64,000 nucleotides of DNA from Ridgeia piscesae. Lineage: Eukaryota > Annelida > Polychaeta > Sabellida > Siboglinidae. Location of the stretch: contig JAODUO010000186.1 of assembly GCA_025642075.2 (NCBI GenBank), forward strand, positions 124,001 through 188,000, written 5' to 3'. The notes under the pieces were generated by a model. That model ran no database searches and was not told the origin of the DNA. It worked only from the letters and a program-made list of their open reading frames with translations. The position numbers were made by a program, and so were the translations under genes. Below, piece after piece: positions 11,663 to 23,405 of this stretch; the first letter of the stretch is position 1, and the number at the start of each line of letters is the position of its first letter.

Positions 11663-14600
11663 ATGAAGCAAAAGCAACAGGCAGCTGCAAGGAAACACGA
11701 GTCAGTGGACAGTACCGTCCACCAGCGGGTCAGCACCCGCAGCCAGGGTCTGCGAGCACCAGTGGTCACCCACAGCAACGAGCATGGCAACGACGCGGGA
11801 AAAGTCATGTTCCAGATCAAGGCGAGGCCATCGCTTACTCTAGTGCAGTACAGCGACGAGGACGAGTCTAACTCAAGCGAATTGGAGGAACCACCGCCGC
11901 CACCTCCACCTCCTCTGCCGGCACCGCCACAGGTACAACCGGAGCTGAAAGATGTGGGTGATACGGCGAGAAGTACTCGCAGTAGTACGAGGTGGCAACA
12001 GAACGATGCCGAGGGGGACGACGCTGGAGACACTGTGAGCAGTACTCACAGTGGCACCAGGTGTCAACAGACAGAAGGTCAGGAGACGTTGGCCCCGTCG
12101 GAACCAAAAAATATTGATGACAGCAAAAACACAGCTGAGTCTTGCGTCTGTGAAAGTGACAGTGACAAAGCAAATGACTCCGTGTCAGTTCATGAAGCAG
12201 AATGCAAGAGACATGTGACGGAAGAAGGACATGGTGACATGTCACAGCTTGATGACAGTAGTCATGGTGACAGGTCAGTGAAGGACATGAACGATAGGTC
12301 AACTCCTAGGCACAGTAGAAGGCTACAGAAGAGGGACGAGAGCTTGGCAGACAATAGTCACACTCAGGAAAGACACGAAAGTGACAATGGCAAGACTCGA
12401 AAGAGAAGTGACAGTGCACACCATCACAGCGGTAGAGACAGGAGGCGGGAAGCGCGGGACAACGATACAGGGCGCAGACACGAGAGGAGGCATAGACGAG
12501 AACAGGATGACAAAAGGGTGCATCAAACTGACAAGAAAGTCCGTCTCACTGACAGTAAACAGGAGGATGACATCGACATAAAGACACACCAAAGTGAGAA
12601 GAAGGTAAAAGACAAAAGGCTACATGAGATCGAGAAGTCGACACGTCCAGTAGAAGTTAAGATTAAGAAGAAACATCGAACTAAGCCCGAGTCATCGGAC
12701 GACAGCAGCAGCAGCAGTAGCAGTGGCTCGAGCAGCAGTAGTGACAGCAGCAGCTCCTCTAGTGGCAGCGACTCATCCGACAGTGACTCATCTGACAGTA
12801 CCTCGAGTGGCCACAGCAGCGGTCAACAGAAAGTGCCACGCAAAAACAAGAAAGACTCGTTGAAAAACAACACGCATCAGCGCAGTGAACAGTTGAGCTC
12901 TGGCAAGAAGCAGAAGGCGAAGTGCAATATAAAAAGTGAGGCTATACACGCAGGCAGCATGGATGTTGACATTGGTATCAGTGGTGGGGAGGATGATAAA
13001 TATCATGTCGGCAATGACGGAGATCGCAGGACTCGTGACCGTCACAATGAGAGAGGTGCAGGTCACAGTACTGATCACGAAGCTAGTGGTGATCACAAAA
13101 CTAGTGATGATCACAAAACTGCTGATGTTTATCAAACTGGTGGTGATCACATAGTTACCAGCAGTGATCACAAAACTAGTGATGATCACAAAACCAGTGT
13201 TGATCACATAGTTGATCACAAGACTAGTGATGATCACACTGTTACCGACATTGCTGATCACAAAACTAGTGTTGATCACATAGTTGCCAGTTTTGATCAC
13301 AAGACAAGTGATGATCATACAGTTACTGACATTGCTGATCACAAATCTACTGTTGATCACATAGTTGCCATTGTTGATCAGGAATCTAGTGTTGATCACA
13401 TTGTTACCAACATCGTTGATCACAACACTATTGAAGATCACATTGTCGCTAGTGACGGTAACAAAACTAGTGGTGATCAGGTCACTACAACAGATCAGAA
13501 CATTAGCATTGATCACACTATCATCAGTGCTCTTCCCAAACCTAGTGGTGATCATATTGTCACCGATGCTGATCACGAAACTACTGTTGATCACATTCTC
13601 ACAAATGCGGATCACAAAAGTAGAATTGATCACATTGTAACTATTGCTGATCACAAGCATGTTGAAGATCACGTTGACAGTAGTGAAGATCACAAGACCA
13701 AGGATGGTTGCAAAGTTGGCGCTGATGACACTGCTTCCATTTCCAATCATAAGTCGCATGACTTCAGGGATGATCACAAAATTAGTCATGATCACATTGT
13801 CACCAGCGACAGTCACAACGTTGATATTTCCAATCACAACACTGGTAGTGACAGTCACCATGTCGGCAGAGTCATATCACCAAAGAACATCAGTGCTCGT
13901 AGTCATAACAACAGCGAGGTTGGGGATGGTCCAAGTGAACGCGTCATCGAGACACGTAGCGAAAAGTCAAAGGTTGCTGACCATGGCAGTCTTGACGGTT
14001 CATTGGTCGATGAAGGAAGCCACACATCAGAACAGGTGGATAGCAGTGCCAAGTCTGACCGGCGTGGACGTCGTCGTCGCACCTCAAGCGAGACTAGTCA
14101 TGATGGTAAACGCAGTCGCAGCAGAAACCAACGCAATCACCAGAGTCAGGAGCGACGACGTGACAGTCGTGAGTGTGACGTGCGTCACCGTGACCGAGAC
14201 TCTGACAGACATCGCGACCGACGTTCGTCTCTAGACTACCGCAGCAGGGAGCGGCGTTATGAACCGCGTCAACGGAGACGTCGTTCACCCAGTGTCGACA
14301 GAAATCGTTATCGAGACAGAAGTCGCCGCCGCCGATCGCGGTCACGATCAAATAGTTACGATGACCGTAAACCACGCTATCACTCGCGACGATCCGATAG
14401 TGATGTTCGTGACCGTCATCGGAGTCACGAGTCGCCAAAACGCAACATGGCATCTGACAAAGCAAAACCCAGCAGTGTGCTGCCGAAGAAATGCGTCAGT
14501 GCATGTAACCTGCCCACTGAGTTGGACAGCATTCCACTACCCCCAATGACTAGCATCAGCACTACCTCTATCGCATCACCAAGCACCATTGTGACGTCGG

Positions 14601-17600
14601 TGACGGCAACCGACAGCAGTCTGACTGTCAACGTCGACAACGACTCGGACATCGAGAGTGTCGAGATGGAAGACGCCGACGATGACACACCCACGCCAAG
14701 AGAAAAACCAAGTGTTGATATCGATGACATAACACGACAGGAAACAGGACCAGTGAAGTTGACGATGCCAAAGAGCACAAAGATCACGTTCTCCATGAAG
14801 ACCAAGTCGCTGAGGACACCCAGGGTGTTGACAGCATTCGCGGATGATGACAGCGAGAAGACGCCAGTCAAGGAGATGAGGAAGCAGGTGTTGCAGGATG
14901 CGCTTGACCAACCTCCCCCAGAGCCAGACTCTGTGCAGGGACGTCTCCAGGCAGCACTGCTCAGTCTCAACCTGAAGGCTGCCAAGGCAAAGATCACGCC
15001 TGCAGAACCACAGGTCAAGACAGACAAGACCAGGCATGATAGGATAATGGTTGCCACACCAGTGAACAGGAAATCTGATAAGTCTGAACCCAGCACTACA
15101 GAGAAGGAGACATTGGATGGGTACAAGGCAACGTTCGTCGACTCGTTCACCAGCTTCTCGGAGACAGAATTGGCGCAGCCAGATGATGCGAAGAGTATTG
15201 GTGACTCAGACAGTCAGACAAGCGTTGTGAGCATGGCTTCGTCAGTACATAGTGCCACGGATGTTTCAAGTAGTGACTCGGACAGTGTGTCGGTGTCACC
15301 AGTGTCGATCGTCAGTGGCTGTCACAAGGGTGTTGACGTCCAGTGTTCGTCCGCAGTGCTGACTAGTCACCAGTTTTCACCCATTGTGGTCTCAGTGCCA
15401 CCACCACCTCATCGAACAGACGTGACGGAAATAGCATCACCTCCAGTCGCTGTTCCACCAGTTGCTATTACCCCCACTGCTGTTCCAACTGTCGCTCTTC
15501 CGCCTGCTCCCATTCGACCGGTCGCACTTCCTGCATTCCCAGCTCCAATGACTTTCCCTCCATCTGCTGTTCCTCTGCCTATGTCTAGCGTCATCCCACC
15601 GGTGTTGTCCTCTGTCCTTCCCATCCCCCCAGCCTGTTCCATTCCTCCACCATCTACCATCACTCCGGCCATCTTAGTTACTCCCCCACCGGTGCCTGTG
15701 GCCACTTCAGCTCTGTCTGTTCCTTCAGTGGCATCTCCTCTTCCACCTCTGTCCGCACCAGTGTCCCTACCTCTCCCCACTGTTCCCCCAGTGCTTCCCT
15801 CTCCCCTCGTTGGCTTGGTCTCCTCGACCGTTATTCAGCCACCGGCAATCGCACCCGTGCCTCCGACTGCTCCGGAAACCAAAGTGCCTGTACCAAGCCT
15901 TCCAACACCAGGTGGCACCACCTGTCAACATTCCAACACGACCAGCATCGAATTCGGCATGAAACTAGTGAAGCCTCGTCACCGGGTGTCTCGGTGGGGT
16001 GGAATGGCCGTGACACAGCCACCTGTTGTCGCCACTGAGCCAATGTTAACTGTGTCTCCACTAGTTGGCAGAACCATGCCATTAGTACTGTCACCTCCAA
16101 GTGGTGGCAACACAGTGCCATTGCTACCGGAAGTGTCACACATTGTTGCCTTGGCAACGTCAGCTAGTGATACATCGGTCTCGGAGAAATCAGGTGAACC
16201 AGAGGGTGACGAAAAAATGTATGACCCGTTTGCCGTTGATGACGATACTGACGAACAGGGTGGCGGAAGTGAAGCAACCGATTCACAGCCGACTGCTACA
16301 GAGAGTTCACCTCCGCACCCCAGCATCGTTGCTATGGAAACAAGACAGTCGACAAACTGGTGTGATGTTGCTCCTGAAGAGAAACGAGTAGACACTGACG
16401 GGAATGACGTGGACGTGTGTAGTCCAGCGAGACAGGAGAGGGACACGGAGGTGTCTGTGTGTAGTGCCATCAGTCCGAATGCGAAGCCCCGGGTGTCACG
16501 CTGGGGTGAACCACTCCCCCTGGTGGATGAAGTGGTCACTGCGGTGCCACAGGATCAGGATGTAGGGGGCGCTGTCACACCACAGGCTGAGCCGAATATG
16601 GCAGAAGCATCACAGCCGACTGTCACGGACAGTGTTGAACACCAACAGGATACTTGCAATCACGTGGACAGTCAGATGGTCAGTGATCACACATCCAGTG
16701 ATCACATAATTAGTGATCACACAACTAGTGGTCACATAACGTATGAACGGGAAGTCGGTGATCACATTACTAGTGAACAGGAAGTCAGCGGTCAATTACA
16801 TGCAGTCGCTGAATCTCGGGTGGACAACGAAGCCATGTCGCCGGTGCCACAGAAAGCAACAACATCGCAGCGACACCGCGGCCGCCGATCTTCAGCAAAA
16901 TCGGCACCGAGTGAGAACTCGGGGGAGAGTCGCCCACGACGACGCAGCAGTAGACTACTGCGTCTCGAAGAGAAGAAGGGACATGTCAAGGACGACCCAA
17001 AGGAGGAGCTGCCCTCTGGTGGGGATCACATGACCACCGAGGAGAAACCCAACCCGGAGGATCGCCTCTCGGAGCCGACGGAGACGAAGAAGGAGAAACC
17101 AGTAAGGGAAACGGAGAGACGATCGGGAAAACGTAAACGCGGTGGGCGTGGCAGTAGGTGGGAGAAGGACTCGAAAGTGCAGAAGGAAGCGTTTGAGGAT
17201 ACGACTTCAGACGCCAGCAGTATCGCTAGTGCCATTCCTTCAACGGCTGACACTGTGTCAACGACAACGCCGTCGGTATTGTCAAGTCCTGTGCAGGGTG
17301 TCGACATGAACCGTCGCGAGCCATATTCATCATCCGGACCTGGGAAGCTGAAGTCACGATGGCGGTGCTTGAGTGAAATGGAGGCTGAAGCGCAAGGAGG
17401 TAGCACCGCAAACTCTGATCCCCCAACGACGCAGTTGGACGTCACTACGATGGCGCCGTCTGTTGTCGTCACTGCTGAAGTGGTGTCGTCGACGCTATCT
17501 GCTATACAAGAGGAGTGGCCACTGTCTGTGATACCGGAAGAGTCTTCGCCAGAGAGGGAGGACTTTGATCCCGTAGATAACAAGCCGGTCAGGTCAGACA

Positions 17601-17742
17601 TACAGAGTCGACTAGCTGAAATGGCCAGCGCAGAATCAGCGACCGATCAAGATGCACCACCGCCACCACCACCACCGCCACCTCCACCGTCACAACCACC
17701 ACCATATGATGAGATCATTGACAACCTGTATGTGTCGCAGAG
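11663..17742 (+). CDS. SETD2: SETD2 coding exon 1 (6080 nt, disordered N-terminal 2026 residues)
   Basis: This one exon encodes most of the protein. In order it holds an acidic/basic stretch with a Ser tract (residues about 345-385), an Asp-His tandem repeat (about 470-735), an RS/RD-rich block (about 800-930), and a Pro-rich block (about 1235-1430). Four short basic 'SRW' motifs are spread through it (VSRWGG, VSRWGE, GSRWEK, KSRWRC). A second small Asp-His patch lies at about 1672-1705, and a Pro run comes just before the end. The leader acceptor TTGCTTGTAG is at 11620. The donor is CAGAG followed by GTAAGAG, phase 2. Continuing past the donor meets TAA at once. Confidence 0.93.
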
Positions 17743-19859
17743 GTAAGAGTTTACATGAGGTAACCATAAATACAATAAAACATGCAAAACTCACGCTTAG
17801 TTGCAACTGAGGAACGTTATTTGCATAGTTTGTTGATTTATTGAGACAATTTACTGTGATTATTGGATCGTGTAACTTATAGAATAGTGTAACTTATAAA
17901 GTTGTGTATAACTGTAGCCTTAAGAATTATTAAAGAGCAGGACCACTTTTTTACCAGAATTGATAACATTTAATATTATGCTTGCTTATTTGTGATGATT
18001 TCATCAAACCTTAAATAAAATTGTCAACTACATGACGGACCTCGAATAACTACTGTTTGTGCTGGTGACAGTTAAAATGTTCGCCGCAACAACTTGTAAT
18101 ACCTATCACGTGTTCTCAGTGACGTTCAGGCTGTACTTGCCTTGCAGTATCATCTGAACTATAAACATATTCCAAGCCAGTGTCCCTCTAGTAGCAGTTG
18201 TCACACATCAATAGTGTTGCGGTTGTGGTCAGTAAGCAGATGTCCCTTGTGATGGCCATGTCGTGTGTTCAGTCGTGACAGGTCAAAGGCTCGCAAGCAG
18301 GCGCGGCGGATGGTGTGTGACTGTGTGCCGCCACAGCCAGACGAACTGAAGGGAGGCATGCAGCCCTGTGGGGACGACTGCCTCAACAGACTGCTCATGA
18401 TTGAATGGTAACTGCACTGTTGTTGTTGTTGTTGTTGTTGTTGTAGCTTCTTTCCCTGTAAATTGTTAGATTTTTTACAGTTTGCACCAACTTTTCCTCT
18501 CGGTTCCAGACATTTGATTGCCATTGGTAGTTTAGAAATCAGATCAGTTTGCCTGTCATGCTAAAAATAAAAGTTAAACTGCTACTCAAAAGTGGAAAGG
18601 AAACTGGTGGCTAACTTGTTGCCATTAAACGTACACTGCTTTGTTGATGACTTTTGGGTTTCCTTGTAAAATACATGAAGCGTATCGATTCTTGTTAGTT
18701 GTGCCTCTGGAGTGTATGTGTGTCCTAGATGTCAATTATTATTATGTTAAAAATGTGAACGTTGACCAAACTCTGAAGTTTATTAGGATGCTGTTTTGTG
18801 CAACTCATACACACAACATTATTGTGTTCAAATGTCATAACACTGGGTTTCGCCTCAATGGAATATGTTGTGGTTTATGAATAACAGAACTGAGGTAGTG
18901 TGATTACCATTTTGTTGTGAAGTAATTGTCTGATATGGAGATACAGTGGTTTGATATGGATAAGGAATGGTGTGATATCGACATGTCCATGTTTTCAGTG
19001 GTTCGAGATGTCCTTGTGGAGATGCATGCACCAACAAGAGATTCCAGAAGGTACGTAATGATAAGCAGCAAGACATGGATATTGTCAGGCTTTTTTTAAA
19101 GATGACACTTACATGCTCATCCTACAGGTTAATTTTTACACGAGGATTTATTGGTTCTTTTGGTTTTGAAATCCTCTCACATAACAAGTATTCGTTATAC
19201 TGGTCTCTAAAAATATACAGTCGCTTCACTGTCTGTCGTAGGATCTTTTCAGGTGTAGGTTCACTTGATGGTTTCACATTCACTTGTAATTTGTTTTTCA
19301 GAAGCATTCACTGTACCATTGTTGTGTCAGCAACATGACATGCCATCTTTTAGAAATACAAATTGACCATTTCATCTAGTTATTCAGAGTACGCATGTGT
19401 TCATAATCCATCTCCATAAAAGCATAACTTTGTAAGCTCATCGACTGCTTTTCGAAATTCCGAGAGTTTATTTTAAAATTGTTTTAAAATTATTAAGTCA
19501 GAACTGGTCTCCCAGGTCTTGTATGTACACCTCAGTTTGAGTGTCACCAAGATCTGGCTTCAGTACATGTCATGATAATAGATCAAGTTTCTGAAGTTTT
19601 ATATATATGCAAGAACATGTTGTTGCAGCACCATTACAGGAAAACAAAGATCTGCAAGACGGGTCCAAAAGGCTGGGGCCTGAATGCCATGGAGGACTTG
19701 GAACCGTAAGCACAAGTTAACATTTCTCTTGTCACATTTGGCTTTCAGAATATGTTACTAATTTCACTGATTCTAACTGTTGAACAGAAAAAAATTGTAT
19801 TTCTTGGATTGATTTATCATTATAAGAAAACAAATTTGTTGGCAACTTATTTTATATAT

Positions 19860-19935
<76 letters not shown>

Positions 19936-20024
19936 AGAATATGTTTTTATGAATATGTTGTAGTTTTTTTTTTTTTTGTGATATATATATATATATATAT
20001 ATATATGTTATATATATGTGAAAA

Positions 20025-20058
<34 letters not shown>

Positions 20059-23000
20059 TGTGTGTGTGTGTGTACAGTATAACAAGGAAAAGTTCATAAA
20101 ATTGCTTTAATCTACTTTGTATGTTGAGGTTAACCGTGGTTGATGTAAACTAGTTATTGTTGAACATAAATGTTTGACAGGGGCCAGTTCATCATTGAGT
20201 ACGTGGGCGAAGTGCTTGAGTATGTAGAGTTCAGGGCCCGGACGAAGAGATACAGCAAGGTGGACCACTTCTACTTCATGGCACTCAACGGCAACGAGAT
20301 CCTTGATGCAGCGAAGAAAGGAAACGCTTCTCGCTTCATCAACCACAGTTGTGACCCGAACTGTGAAACCCAGAAGGTTAGCAGTAGTTTATGTTCTGGT
20401 GGCAGAGTGCAGAAGCAAAGTGGGTCGGTAAAACGTTGCTCAGGAAATATGTCACCAATATCATAGAACAGATAATACACTCATTTGAGGAACGCTACAT
20501 GAAGCTTGTTTCATGTAAGGTGTATTAAGGTTTACTAAGTTTAAATATAGTTTTAAATCATTTCATTTTTGTATCATTATAGCAGAATACACAGTTTATG
20601 GAGGCATCAACATTAGTTATTTGCCATGTGTTTTGGTATGTGGCATGAAGAATTATAAATGTTCTAACACATGGTCAGTTTTAATGTGAAGGTAAACATT
20701 TCAGTGGACAGTCAATGGACAGTTACGGGTGGGGTTCTTTGCGATACGGCCCATCCATGCGGGGGAGGAACTCACCTTCGACTACCGCTTCGAGCGATAT
20801 GGGTAAGTGTTGATTTTCAAGGGTATTTTTTTTAATTTAACTGGATTGTATGATCATCATGGTCTGTGTTTGCATCAAAAATTCACGTGGTCAGTGTTTG
20901 CATCAAAAGTTCACGCGGTCTGTGTTTGCATCAAAAAGGTTTTTAAAAAACCGGTGGTTTTTCTTTTGTTTGGGGCATCAAAAGTTCACGCGGTCTGTGT
21001 TTGCATCAAAAGTTCACGCGGTCTGTGTTTGCATCAAAAGTTCACACGGTCTGTGTTTGCATCAAAAGTTAACGTGGTCTGTGTTTGCATAAAAGGTTCA
21101 CATGGTCTATGTTTGCATCAAAAGTTCATGCAGTCTGTGTTTGCATGCATCAAAAGTTTACATGGTTTTGCATCAAAAGTTCATGTGGTCTGTGTTTGCA
21201 GCAAAAGTTCACATGGTCTGTGTTTGCATCAATGGTTCACGTGGTCTGTGTCATTTTAGCAAGAATTTATGTGGTCTGCATTTGCAGTAAGAATTCATAT
21301 AATCTGTGCTTGCATAAAGAATTAATATGGTATGCATATTTGCTGCAATAGTTCTTATATTATCTGTGTGTGCAGCAAATGATCACGTGGTCTGTTGTTT
21401 GCAGGAAGAGTTCATGTTGTTTGTGTATTTGTAGCTAGGCTTCATGTGTTTGCAGCAAAACATCATGTGGCATGTGTTTGCAGCAAGAGTTCATGTTGCA
21501 TGTGTTTGCAGCAAGAGTTCATGTGGCATGTGTTTGCAGCAAGGAGGCCCAGAAATGTTGCTGTGGTTCTGCCAACTGTCGCGGGTTCATCGGTGGAACA
21601 AAGACGAAGTCGCTTCGGTCGTCAGAGGTCAGCCGCAGCAGTAAGCCGTCCTCATCCACACCCAAGGCAAAGAAAGAGAAGAGAATGAAGGAGTTTGATG
21701 ACCTTATTGTAAGTAGCTGGTGGGACACAGAAGCTAGACAATAGTAGACAGTGTGATGGCCGGTCATCTCAGCCTGGCATGGTCACTGTCAACTTCTTAT
21801 GTTGTTTCTGCCATTGTTGTTGGGTGATTGGGTGTAAATATCTGATAACATGTCATCAGATGTTTTCATCATCTCTTGAACATTTAATACCTATAGTGAG
21901 TCTCCCCCCAGTTCCACATCTACCATCTCTGTAGTGTCCTCCACACCCTCTGTCACCTGCATGTCTCCCCACCCTCAATCGTGTCCTTTGTCATCGCCTG
22001 GTAATGCATATAAAAAGGTAGCCTTCATGTCTCTGACCCTACACCCTCCACTCTTACATCTTCATAGCATCGTCTCGTTTTCAGAGATATACCTACAATC
22101 CATCTCAGCATTTTCATCTCTAGCATCCTTCCTTCATTCTTGCATAGAGTCCATGTCTGTGACTCTCTCTCTACATCATACACCAGAATCTCACTACACT
22201 CTTGTATGTCTGTACGAGTCAGTTATATGACGTGACACACTGTTGTAGTTGGAGGAGGAGATAGAGAAGATGACCCAACTGGGCGGGTTGAGGCGGCGGG
22301 CTCATGTGCTGGAGTTGGCCCGCCTGATGGTGCGGGCAGACAGCACGGAGCAGAGACTGATACTGCTGAGAATACTACAGGTAGGGAGGGACACCTGGGT
22401 GGCACACAAAGTCACAGGCAGTCAGAAATAACATGGTTGTGTTAAAATTGAATTACATGTATCTGATAGCTGTCGGTTCCCGCCTGCAGTTGATCTCTGG
22501 CTGTGTCTGGCCTCAGGTGTTGGTGGATTTAAAGGTTAGGCCAGTTGGCCATGACTTTTATAGATTTTTTGAATTCGTTGTAAGGCAAGCGGTCTGGTCG
22601 TGAACTGGTGGTTAATTTCCTCGGCATGACGAGCAATTGCTAAGGCATTGTAGCAAGTGGCCACAACCAATTTCAAGACATATTGTTTCAGGAGTCATTG
22701 GTATATTACTTAGCTTTGGATAAAATGCTTTTGTTGCTGTATAATTCAATGTGTTTGTTGATGATGGCACTTGAGTTAGTCAGTGTAAATATTTGTTTGT
22801 ATGGTTTAGAGTATCATAGGATGTACTTCTGTGTGTATCGCAGGACACGAAGGAAATGAACTGCCTCCGTCTGTTCCTTGACTACCACGGCCTCTCACTC
22901 ATCTGGAGTTGGATGGTAGACGCTGCTGAGACTGCCATTGACTTCAAGACTCAGGTGGGTTGACAGTGGTGTTCCCTGTTGACAGTGTCATTTGTGATAT

Positions 23001-23339
23001 GTTTCAAATTTTGCATTGCGTTGACAAGTGCAGATAATAGTGGTCACCAGTCAAACATTTAGAGTGAGTCCTGATAAACTACTTGGTGTGTTAGAGCTAG
23101 ATCATTTCTCTTGCCGTGTTCCCTCACGAGGTCAACCTGGAATGTATTAGTTGTCGCCATGTGTTCCGGCCTTCATTCTTCAATCCCCTCAATTCCATAT
23201 CTTAGCCAGTTGTGTGAAATGGAAGAGTAACCATTGACATTTTAGTACATAATCTTCTTGTGAGTAGCTATTACAGGACAGTTTGTGGATCTATCACATG
23301 GCCAGTGTAAGATCATAATGGAAACTAATTGAACGATGC

Positions 23340-23405
<66 letters not shown>

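Noticed and set aside
12788..13861. 357-codon minus-strand open frame opposite SETD2 exon 1
   Set aside because: It mirrors the Asp-His repeat and Ser tract; composition is Ile/Val/Asn-biased from the repeat, and no minus-strand splice or promoter context is visible.
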